In this document: positions 1 through 8,400 of the stretch, in pieces
Numbering within the stretch: position 1 is the first letter of the stretch
Layout of the letters: each line of letters opens with the position of its first letter
From: an uncultured bacterium
GTDB lineage: Bacteria > Vulcanimicrobiota > Xenobia > Xenobiales > Xenobiaceae
Length of the DNA: 28,503 bases
Direction: 5' to 3'
NCBI GenBank assembly: GCA_934621605.1
Contig: CAKTUZ010000031.1
Span: forward strand, 1 to 28,503
The notes under the pieces: model-generated
Databases searched by the model: none
The model's input: the letters and a program-made list of their open reading frames with translations, nothing else
What the model was told of the DNA's origin: nothing
Program-made: the position numbers and the translations under genes

Positions 1-1079
1 GTAGGAGTTGTAGCCTGCTGTGGCTGCGTCTGTGCGCCTAATGTAGGGGCAGTAGTGCGTTGCCGTTGCGGTTGAGCCCCTAATGTGGGTGCGGTGGGTG
101 CGGCACCGCGTGTCTGTGTCCCCAAAGAGGCAGCTGTGCGCGGCTGATAAGGCTGTGCTCCCAAAGCTGGAGTCGGGCGCTGCTGTGTAGGCTGTACACC
201 TAAAGTGGGAACTGCGGCCTGCTGTTGTGGCTGAGCCCCTAATGTGGGTGCGGTGGGTGCGGCACCGCGTGTCTGTGTCCCCAAAGAGGCAGCTGTGCGT
301 GGCTGATAAGGCTGCGCTCCCAAAGCTGGAGTCGGGTGCTGCTGTGTAGGCTGTACACCTAAAGTAGGAGCTGCGGCCCGCTGTCGTGGCTGTGTCTGCG
401 CACCTAATGTAGGCGCAGTAGAGCGCGGCTGCGCATTGGTAATTGGTGTCGCGGTATGGTGGATCGGTCTTTCCAAACGACTTAATTGTTGGGAAGGTTG
501 CGGTTTATAGGGAAGGGAGGTAGCTTCTGCTTGGAGCTGAGCAGAGGAAATCTGGCTCGGTTTCTCCAGAGCTAGAGCTGCTTTGGAATCTGGAGAAACT
601 TCCTGAATGGGAGCGGCTGTACGCCTAGATTGACTAGTGTAGCGCAACCTGGGGCTTATTGAAGGGGTGGTGCGGCGCTCGGTGCTTACTGCAATAGTTG
701 GAGTTACCGGCGAAGGAGCAGGGGAATCGGAGGGAATAACGTCGCTGAGCAAAGCTTCTTCTGCAGCGGAATATCTGGGATCAACATTGCGCAGACTGGC
801 TAAATTGCCGACTGCCCCTTTGACTTGAAGGCGCTGGCTTAAAACGGGTGCAGATGTTGCCTGGGATACCGGAGTTGACACTGCAGTGTTGGTAGTTTTT
901 TGCCAAGAAAAGGAAGGCGCCGACGAGACAGGGGGCGTCGAGGTGCGTACAGTCGGGCCCGTATGAACTGCACTTGGTTGCAGCTCTACCTGTTTAGTGG
1001 CAGCGTCAAACGACGAAGCAGCCAAAGAAGTTGATCCGTTTCCATACATGTTACTATTTTGAGCTGATTCGTCGTGCAT
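1..1079 (-). CDS. Pro/Gln/Ala-rich tandem-repeat protein, N-terminal part (runs off left edge)
   Basis: A minus-strand frame opens at ATG 1079 (first residues MHDESAQNSNMYG) and stays open for 359 codons to the window edge, so the C terminus is missing. No known family is recognised. Residues 1 to about 215 are Ser/Thr/Pro/Ala-rich and look disordered, with no signal peptide or membrane segment. From about residue 218 the protein is built of short units ending in PTLGAQ, PTLGVQ, PALGAQ or ASLGTQ, spaced 13-15 residues apart. These are organised in a 53-residue higher-order repeat, about two full copies of which are visible. AAGGGG lies 2 nt before the ATG and AGGAG lies 17 nt before it, so the exact start is uncertain; Met11 is an alternative. 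It lies 81 bp downstream of slyD with no obvious terminator between them, so co-transcription is possible. The long frame without stops, and the fact that the repeat length is a multiple of three, support it as a real gene. Confidence 0.75.
   Translation of the reverse strand, partial: MHDESAQNSNMYGNGSTSLAASSFDAATKQVELQPSAVHTGPTVRTSTPPVSSAPSFSWQKTTNTAVSTPVSQATSAPVLSQRLQVKGAVGNLASLRNVDPRYSAAEEALLSDVIPSDSPAPSPVTPTIAVSTERRTTPSISPRLRYTSQSRRTAAPIQEVSPDSKAALALEKPSQISSAQLQAEATSLPYKPQPSQQLSRLERPIHHTATPITNAQPRSTAPTLGAQTQPRQRAAAPTLGVQPTQQHPTPALGAQPYQPRTAASLGTQTRGAAPTAPTLGAQPQQQAAVPTLGVQPTQQRPTPALGAQPYQPRTAASLGTQTRGAAPTAPTLGAQPQRQRTTAPTLGAQTQPQQATTP
71..388 (-). repeat. 159-bp tandem repeat (two copies, 71-229 and 230-388)
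   Basis: The segments 71-229 and 230-388 align end to end with about eight mismatches, all transitions, giving about 95% identity. The period of 159 bp is 53 codons, so copy-number change keeps the frame. Related but less complete units lie at about 1-70 and 389-450, so the array continues beyond the left edge. It sits inside the repeat protein gene. Confidence 0.9.
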
Positions 1080-1160
1080 AACCCCTTGCGGCGCTCCTTT
1101 TAGTTATATTGCCAGGATTGCGCTGTGCTTATGATTTTGACAGCTGCGCGTAAAAGTATA

Positions 1161-1682
1161 TTAGTGGCAACCGCCGCAGGAGTGGCAATCACCGCTGCAG
1201 CTGGAGTGGAGGCTGCCTTGGGCAATTTCTTCCTTGGTTCCGGGACGAAGACTGGTTACTTCAACTTCGAAAGTCAGGTCTACACCGGCCATAGGATGGT
1301 TGGCATCAAAGACTACTTTTTCCGAGGAAACTTCAATAATGCGGGCCACGATCATACCTTGGTTGGTGCTCAGACGGGCCGTCATACCTACTTTGGGTTC
1401 GCCGGCACTGCCCAGATCGGCTCGATCTACATCGAAAATACGCTCGGGATCGCGTTCGCCATAGGCCTCTTTGGCGGGAATAGTAACTTTAAATTTATCG
1501 CCTACTTTGTGGCCCTCGAGAGCTTTTTCTAAACCGACGATAAGATTGTTATGACCGTGCAAGTATTCCAAAGGTTCGCCTTCGGACTGATCGAGAATAT
1601 TGCCGTCTTTGTCGGTAAGAATGTAGTTGATTCCCACTACGTGATCATTGGCTATAGCCTGAGCATTGGTATCATTACTCAT
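1161..1682 (-). CDS. slyD: FKBP-type peptidyl-prolyl cis-trans isomerase, SlyD type
   Basis: This is a cytoplasmic proline isomerase and folding chaperone with a metal-binding tail. The 173-residue product has the FKBP core (VVGINYILTDKDG, then the chain-flap segment GEPLEYLHGHNNLIVGLEKA), the SlyD insert-in-flap domain around AYGERDPERIF to FDANHPMAG, and the conserved HPMAGVDLTFEVEV strand. The last 15 residues are Cys/His-rich (His159, Cys162, Cys166, His167, Cys169, Cys172, His173), the hallmark of SlyD metal binding (nickel or zinc in the family). An upstream in-frame ATG at 1706 would add eight residues. I prefer the ATG at 1682 because the protein then begins like its relatives and an AGGAG lies upstream, though at a long 16-nt spacing. 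The repeat protein gene follows on the same strand. Length and motif order are normal for SlyD. Confidence 0.93.
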   Translation of the reverse strand: MSNDTNAQAIANDHVVGINYILTDKDGNILDQSEGEPLEYLHGHNNLIVGLEKALEGHKVGDKFKVTIPAKEAYGERDPERIFDVDRADLGSAGEPKVGMTARLSTNQGMIVARIIEVSSEKVVFDANHPMAGVDLTFEVEVTSLRPGTKEEIAQGSLHSSCSGDCHSCGGCH

Positions 1683-1924
1683 AGTAATTTTTGAAGAACT
1701 CCTCATATAAAAATAGGCACAAAAGCTCTGAGGATTTTCTCTTTATATTTACTAATTCCCCCCGTATCGCGGGAGCGAGCTTGTTTGTCTAGTTTACTCT
1801 TGGTTAGCTTCGATCAAAGTCTGGGGGCAATTTTGACTGAATCGCAAAAAATAAAGGGAAGAACAAAGCTTAGCCTAATATTACCTGGTTTTATGTTTTG
1901 GTTTTTATAGGCCAATAGGAGGAA

Positions 1925-3580
1925 TTGAGTCGGAACCTGTTTCCGCCTATGTATACGCTTTTTTTTGCTGTAACTTGTATAGTTGTCTTGCTTTTAGCTA
2001 CTGCCATTGCGGTAGCGGCTGAGTTTGCCATTGTGGCAGTAGATAAAGAACGTATTAAGTTTGCTGCCAATAATAAGAAAGATCCCAACCACAAAAGGGC
2101 TGTACGCCTTCTGCCGCACATCCAGGATAACTATTCCTTAGACCATTGCGTGGCCGCATGTCAAATTATTATTACTGTTGCTAGTTTGCTTATTGGTGCT
2201 ATTGGTGAAAAATATTTGGCAGAATATTGCATCATACCCTTTACCCATTTCTTTGGTATGGATGAAGACGGTGCCAAACAAGTTACCAGAATCGCTTTAG
2301 TAGTCTTCTTTACTTGCTTGCAAGTTGTGGTAGGTGAACTGATCCCTAAATCTGTAGCTACTCGTGATACTGAAGGTATTGCTTTTGGTTGTATTGGAAC
2401 TGTAGATTGGTTTCTGCGCCACTTTGGTTGGGCTGTCAATTTTCTTAATGTTTCGGGTTTATTTATAGTAAAATTTTTTGTTGATCTGGACAGTCAGCAC
2501 AGTCATTCGGCTAGCTTAAAAGATCTAATTACCATGACTAACATTAGCGCCGAGACTGGTTTTATTGGGGCAACTGAGCGCCAGCGTGTTACTTCTTCTT
2601 TGAAGTTTCCCAATAAACACGTCTCTGATGTTTTTATTCCTTATCCCTTAACTGAAGTTAGCCAAGATGGAACCAAGAAAAACGATTCTGAAAATGCAGA
2701 GGCTGGCTCTCCGGAGTATAAAGCGACGCCGATTCGCTTTGCTGTAAGAGTTAAAATAAAAGACGATGGCGAGGCAACCAAAAATGCCGCCAGTTCTGAA
2801 GAATTAAAGCCGCATGAATTAATTTATTTGCGCGAATCAAATAGTATTGCTGAAGTGGAAAGTATCTTTGATAAGAGTCCCTATAGTCGTTTGCCAGTAT
2901 ACGGAAGCGGTGAAAATAGCTCTCTTATTATCGGTTTAGTTCACATTAAAGATGTCGGTTTAGCTTTAGCTGATGGCCTTTTTGAACAAGCTTTGCGTGA
3001 GAGTGGTCATAAGCATATGCATGAACTCACTTTGAAAGAATGCGATGCTATTTTTGCAGCTCGTGATCAGAAAACTCAACAAAATATCGATAACGAGTGC
3101 GAAGAAGCCATCAAGAAGATCGATTCGGAAACTCAGCTCGAATTGAAGCTGCGTCCCGAGCATAGAAAAGCTATCGAGCGTAAAAATAAACGTGCTGCCA
3201 AGATGGCCGAAAATTATGCCAACGATCGAGCTCAAAGTGAAATTCTTTTCCCTCACGGCTTTGTCAAACGTGACTCTTTATTGCATTGTCGCTTAAGTGA
3301 CGAGCTTGATGACGTCAGAGAAGAAATGAAAGAAAAATATGCTTCTATGGCTATCGTAGAGGATGAAAAGAGACAAGTTTTAGGTGTTCTTACTTTGGAA
3401 GATTTACTGGAAATTTTGTCTGGTAACAATATTATCGATGAAGCCGACGTTAAATATGCAGCTGCTTCCGGCAATAAAAAAGAAGGCAAGAAACGCTCCA
3501 AAAACACTACTCATTCAGGCGCTTCCAGCAGCCTTGGTGCCAAAGAAGGGCCTTTGAGCAAACAAAAGGAGGTGCGTTAA
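1925..3580 (+). CDS. CNNM/CBS-domain membrane protein (CorC/HlyC-like), diverged copy 1
   Basis: This is an inner-membrane protein of the CNNM (DUF21) plus CBS-pair family, whose members are linked to divalent cation (magnesium/cobalt) export or tolerance. Hydrophobic segments lie at about residues 10-38, 72-98, 121-140 and 152-187. The family motif GELIPKS is at 137-143. The CBS pair is interrupted: a Lys/Glu-rich insert at about 246-297 separates VFIPYPLTEV from the rest of CBS1 (YSRLPVYG, 320-327), and a charged helical stretch at about 360-445 separates CBS1 from CBS2 (about 450-500). The C-terminal CorC_HlyC domain is absent and replaced by a basic Lys/Ser-rich tail. Start choice is uncertain: TTG at 1925 sits only 2 nt after AGGAGG, and the alternative ATG at 1949 lies 26 nt after it. 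The stop is 3 bp before the next paralog, so the two form an operon. Confidence 0.85.
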   Translation: MSRNLFPPMYTLFFAVTCIVVLLLATAIAVAAEFAIVAVDKERIKFAANNKKDPNHKRAVRLLPHIQDNYSLDHCVAACQIIITVASLLIGAIGEKYLAEYCIIPFTHFFGMDEDGAKQVTRIALVVFFTCLQVVVGELIPKSVATRDTEGIAFGCIGTVDWFLRHFGWAVNFLNVSGLFIVKFFVDLDSQHSHSASLKDLITMTNISAETGFIGATERQRVTSSLKFPNKHVSDVFIPYPLTEVSQDGTKKNDSENAEAGSPEYKATPIRFAVRVKIKDDGEATKNAASSEELKPHELIYLRESNSIAEVESIFDKSPYSRLPVYGSGENSSLIIGLVHIKDVGLALADGLFEQALRESGHKHMHELTLKECDAIFAARDQKTQQNIDNECEEAIKKIDSETQLELKLRPEHRKAIERKNKRAAKMAENYANDRAQSEILFPHGFVKRDSLLHCRLSDELDDVREEMKEKYASMAIVEDEKRQVLGVLTLEDLLEILSGNNIIDEADVKYAAASGNKKEGKKRSKNTTHSGASSSLGAKEGPLSKQKEVR

Positions 3581-3583
3581 GCA

Positions 3584-5278
3584 ATGGCTGAGATTTACGA
3601 TATTCTCATTCAGCTGGGCGTTATTGTCGTTTTAATTATCATTAACGCTGCTTACGTAGCTGCCGAGTTTGCTTTATTAAACATTAAGCCACTCGAATTG
3701 CGCAATATTATCGATGAAGCTAAAGCCAAGGGCAAAAAAGCCAACTGGGCTAGCCATATTTTGGAAGTAAAAAACGACTCGGTAAAATTCGACAATTATG
3801 TGACCGTGATCCAAGTGGGCGTCACTTGCTCCAGCTTAGGCTTAGGTGTTTATAGCGAACATGCTCTGGCCGGCCTTTTTATTAAGTTAGCTGAGCATTT
3901 TAATATTGGCTTAGCAGGAACTCCCATGCACGCCACTGTCCATGGAGCTGCTTCTATTTTGTCTTTGCTGCTCTTAACTTACATACATGTAGTCGCCGGT
4001 GAGATGATTCCTAAGACGGCCGCTTTGCATAAGCCTGTGCAAGCTGCCCAACTGACTTATAGCTTTATGTGTGTAAGTAATAAATTGCTCCATTGGTTAG
4101 CTTTAATGCTTACCCACATTACCAACTGGGCGCTCCATTGTATGGATATTCCTGTACAAAAAGACTTAAGTCAGCATGTCTCTAAAGAAACATTAGATCG
4201 CGCTTTGGAAACTTTCCAAAATGAGCGTTTGATCGATGATGAAGCTGGTGACTGGGCTAGAGAGTGGCTCCACTTTGGCGATGAAATTGTGCGCAGCGTT
4301 ATGGTGCCTCGCACTCAAGTTTTGGCTTTTGAGGGTAGTACCACCGTTCAAGAAGCGTTGCGTCAGGTGCGCAAATATCGTTGCAGTCGCTATCCAGTAT
4401 ATGAAGAAGATTTAGACGATACCAACAGTATGGTTTTGGTGCGCGATCTTTATCGAGCCATGCGTGATGGCAAAGGCCAAGAGCCGGTGCGTTTGCACAG
4501 TCAGCCTTATCCTATTATTCACGAATTGGTCACTTTGGATGTAGCCTTCAAAGAAATGTGCGCTCAGTCAGTACACATGGCAGCTGTAGTTGATGAAAAA
4601 GGCGGTATTGCTGGTATTGTCACTATGGAAGACCTTTTTGAAGAGGTTGTGGGCTATGTTTACGACGAGTTTGAAGGTGAAGAGCGCCAAGCTGTTAGCT
4701 TCGACTTAGGTTGCAAGAGCTGGGAAGTAGAAGGAGTTGTGTCCTTAGAAGATCTGATTGAGGATATGACTGAAGCTTTAGAAGAAGAACTTAGCTTTAA
4801 TATTAATGAAGTTCTGAGTCAAAAACTTCGTCCTCAGAGAGAAAAAGTTTTACGCCATGAATTGGGGCGTACTTTGCTCTTACAAGTAGGGGAACAGCGT
4901 CTTAATCAGCGTTTAGATGAACTGGTTCAAGATGAAATAGAAGAACTGGAATTGGACGACTTTATAGACGAAGCTGCCAAGCAAGCTGCTAAAGAACATA
5001 TGAAATTGGTTATCGATAAGCTTGAAGACAACTTCAAAAACGAAAAGGCCGAAACTGTCGGCGGTTTGGTTATGTCTATGTTAGGCAAATTGCCTGCCGA
5101 AAATGACAGAGCTATTTACAAAGGCGTTTTGGAATTCCGCGTTTTAGAAGTCAAAGAACATGCTCCTTCTTGGCTGGAAGTGCCGGCGCTCAATCCCGAT
5201 TCTATTGATGACATTTACGAAAAATTGCGCAAGTTGGTTTTGGATAGGGCAAAGGAACAAGGTGCCGTGTTAAATTAG
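3584..5278 (+). CDS. CNNM/CBS/CorC_HlyC-domain membrane protein, copy 2
   Basis: This is the second CNNM-family protein of the pair (564 aa), with the more complete architecture. The N-terminal membrane domain (about 5-190) carries AAEFA at 26-30 and GEMIPKT at 139-145. The CBS pair spans about 236-362, with the typical VMVPRT at 239-244, SRYPVY at 268-273 and GIVTMEDLFEEVVG at 344-357. The CorC_HlyC domain is split: it begins at about 379 (WEVEGVVSLEDLIEDM) and resumes at about 490 (ETVGGLVMSMLGKLPA), with about 85 charged, predicted helical residues between. The ATG at 3584 has AGGAGG at 3567-3572 inside the end of the upstream gene, 11 nt away. The family role is divalent metal transport or tolerance; the substrate is not evident here. 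A hairpin follows the stop. Two adjacent non-identical CNNM proteins suggest a heteromeric unit, which is inference. Confidence 0.9.
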   Translation: MAEIYDILIQLGVIVVLIIINAAYVAAEFALLNIKPLELRNIIDEAKAKGKKANWASHILEVKNDSVKFDNYVTVIQVGVTCSSLGLGVYSEHALAGLFIKLAEHFNIGLAGTPMHATVHGAASILSLLLLTYIHVVAGEMIPKTAALHKPVQAAQLTYSFMCVSNKLLHWLALMLTHITNWALHCMDIPVQKDLSQHVSKETLDRALETFQNERLIDDEAGDWAREWLHFGDEIVRSVMVPRTQVLAFEGSTTVQEALRQVRKYRCSRYPVYEEDLDDTNSMVLVRDLYRAMRDGKGQEPVRLHSQPYPIIHELVTLDVAFKEMCAQSVHMAAVVDEKGGIAGIVTMEDLFEEVVGYVYDEFEGEERQAVSFDLGCKSWEVEGVVSLEDLIEDMTEALEEELSFNINEVLSQKLRPQREKVLRHELGRTLLLQVGEQRLNQRLDELVQDEIEELELDDFIDEAAKQAAKEHMKLVIDKLEDNFKNEKAETVGGLVMSMLGKLPAENDRAIYKGVLEFRVLEVKEHAPSWLEVPALNPDSIDDIYEKLRKLVLDRAKEQGAVLN

Positions 5279-5310
5279 CTCGGAAAAAAAACTGTATATT
5301 TCGCTTTTTT

Positions 5311-5333
5311 CCAAGTGCTGCCGAAACACTTGG
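5311..5333 (+). terminator. Weak hairpin after the CNNM pair
   Basis: CCAAGTG (5311-5317) pairs with CACTTGG (5327-5333) over a 9-nt loop. The following tract (CCGGTTTGTTGCTTT) is only moderately T-rich, so intrinsic termination may be leaky. Confidence 0.4.
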
Positions 5334-5421
5334 CCGGTTTGTTGCTTTCAATTGATAATTCTCATGTCTCTACTGATTTGAGCTAAGGCCAAATAATAAG
5401 CACTATTGGAGGTACATCACT

Positions 5422-8400
5422 ATGGTGTTCAGGAAAGTAGTCCTCTTTATAGCGCTGATCCTTCCTCTGGCACTCTGGGCCTGTTTGAATTTTCAGCAGG
5501 CCGTTTCCAGAGAAAACCCTGATAGCGGAGGTCAGCATAACGTGAACAATTTTGATTTCACTCTCATTCCGGGGGAGGGAAGAGTAAAAGTCAGCTCCGC
5601 AGAGCAAACTACCGTTAGTTGTGCACCTTTAGGAGCTGATAGTAAAGAAAAGTTGTTGCAGCGCTTGCCCGCTTTGCCTAAAAGCGCATCTTTGCAACAA
5701 GAATTTAAGCGTCGGGTCGATTCTATTCCCGCTCCTCGCGGTGGTCAGACGGTGCAAGTGACTTTCCCTCCCCAGAAAGAAATGCATCTTTCTTACGAGC
5801 AAACTATTGCCCCTATGGCTCCGCCGACAGTTTTAGAGCGCTTTTCTCCTGAAGGTGCTGTCAAAGCCGTGCCTGGTGTGGCTTTAACTTTCAGTCAACC
5901 TATAGTTGAACTCAGCGGCGTAGATGTTGCTGACGCTCTTATTCCTGCTCAAATTAAGCCAGAAGTAAAGGGCCATTGGCGTTGGTTAGGCACCAAAACA
6001 GCTATTTTTGAGCCTGCCGATCACCATATGCCTATGTCTTCCAAGTTTGAAGTCACAGTTCCAGCCAGCTTAAAAGATGTGGCTGGACGTCCGCTGGGCA
6101 AAGAGTATAAATTCTCTTTCCAGACCGAAAGGCTAAAATTTACTGAAGTTTATCCCAGCAGCCGTGGTATAGGCCCTAACCCGGTCGGATATATTGTTTT
6201 TAATCAAAAAATAGATGTCGCCAAGACACAAAAACAGATAGAATTGACTCAAAATGGACTCTTTTCGACGCGAGTTGGCTTAGAGTTCTTATCTTTAAGT
6301 CAGTTGCCCAAGGATTCGCGGGCTGCCAAAGTATTAAAAGAGGTTCCGGAAGGGCGCTGGTTAGCTTTTCGTCCCGAAAAACCTTTAAAAGCTGATACTG
6401 AATATTCTGTCACTTTGCGTAAGGGCAGTTCTGCTTGGGAAGGGCCCCTTACTACTGAAGCCGATCAGAGTTTTTGTTTCGAGACTTTTGAGCCTTTGGA
6501 AATTTTACGCACCAATGCTGATCACAGTTGGCGCGACGGTAAGTTATCGGTATATGATGAATGGAATATCCAGTTTAACAATGATCTCAAAGTAAAACAT
6601 TCGGAGACTGCCAGTTTAGTAAAAAATGTAAGTCCTAAACTTGAAGGTATGCATGTCTCCGTAGTTGGTAATTCTATTATTATTACCGGTGAAGTTAAGG
6701 CTGATACCACTTATACCGTTAAACTCAACCCGGAAATTTGCGATATCTACTCTCAGAGACTGGGTAGCAAAGCTAAAACGCTTACTTTTAAAATTGATCA
6801 GTTAGATGCTTTTATCAATGCGCCAGGCGAAGGATTCAATATTCTAGATCCGGCCAGTCCTAAATTCTATTCAGTTTATACTGGAGCTTTGAAAGAATTT
6901 AAAGCTAAACTCTTTCGAGTAGATTTTGCTGCTTTCTCGGAGAAAACGCCCCTTTATTTCAATGATTTAGGTAAATATCAAGGCGCTGGTAAGTTAGTTT
7001 GGGAGAAAACTTTTAAGGTAAAAGCTTCGGCTAACGAATATGTACAAACTCCTATTGATGTTTCCCAAGCTTTTGCCGACGGCCCTTGTCTGGCTTTGTT
7101 GGCTATTGAAGCCGGGAATCGTAAGGAATATACCCATTTTTCTAAAGCTATTTGGTTACAGGCTTCTTCGTTGGCTGTGGATAGTGTCAACGATAATAAA
7201 AACACTTATGTTTATGTTACCAATCTCAAGACCGGTCAGGCCGTTTCGGGCGCCGCTGTAGAAGCTCAAGGCCATAAGGCTCAAACTGATTCTACGGGCC
7301 GAGCTGTATTGCCGACACTTACTGCCGAACGGCGTAACAAGGTGTGCGTTTCAGTCAGTTGCGGTCAAGATAAAATTTTAGCTCCGGTGGCCTCGGGTAT
7401 CTATCCACTGTCTAAATACGATACTGTGATTTGCAGTATTTTTGATGATCGCGGTCTTTACCGTCCCGGAGAGACGGTTAGTGTTAAGGGATGGTTACGC
7501 TTTCTTGATTATTCTCCGGAAGGCAATGTACGTTTAGCACCTGAACTGAAGCAGATAAACTGGAAATTGTCGGATCCGCGCGGTACTCAGTTGTCCAGCG
7601 GCTCTACGACAGTTTCCGATTGTGGCGGTTTTGATTTCCAAATTGAGCTGCCTGAAAATATCAATTTGGGCAAAGCCGAGATCTCTTTATCTCTTCCCAA
7701 GGATGAAAAGCTGATTTTATATGGCAGTGCGCGTAGGATTTCTGTTCAGGAGTTTCGTCGTCCAGAATTTGAAGTGAGTGTCAAAGCTGATACCGCTGAT
7801 CATTTTATGGATGGTCGCGCTTCGGTAGAAGCCAAAGCTAGTTATTTTGTTGGAGGAGTTTTGTCTTCCGCTCCGGTTACTTGGCGAGCCTCCTCCAGAG
7901 AATCCTCTTATAATCCCCCGGGATGGGATGGCTTTGTTTTTGGACAGTGGCGTCCTTGGTGGGGGTGTTTCTGGGAGGAAGTTAAGGACAAAACAGCCGA
8001 GCATTCTTTGACGGTAAATACTGATAGTTTGGGACAAAGTGCCGTAGATATTGATTTAGGGCGCAACTTGCCTCCTACGCCGGTAACTTTGAGCGTTTCT
8101 GCTGCTATTAGTGATGTTAATCGTCAGACTTGGTCGGACAGTACTTCCTTCTTAGTTCATCCTGCCGATCTTTATGTCGGTATTAAAGTCGATAAATTCA
8201 GCTATCAGCAGTTAGTTAAGCCTAACTTAGATTTTATCGTCACTTCTTTGGATGGTAAAGCTGTAGCTAAGCAAAAGATCAGCTTGCAAGTAGCTCGTAT
8301 GGAATCTACTTATGATGCAGAAGGCAAATTGCAGGAAAGAGAGCTTGATGTTGTCACCGAGGAGTTTGTTTCGTCTAACCAAGCGGTGCGTAAAGCGATG

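Noticed and set aside
1125..1532. Plus-strand frame of 135 codons opposite slyD
   Set aside because: It is antisense to a clear SlyD coding region, and its Gly/Phe-rich translation reflects the SlyD sequence read backwards.
1833..1838. TTGACT as a -35 box for the CNNM operon
   Set aside because: The sequence 17 bp downstream is G-rich and unlike a -10 box. TAATAT further on is too distant.
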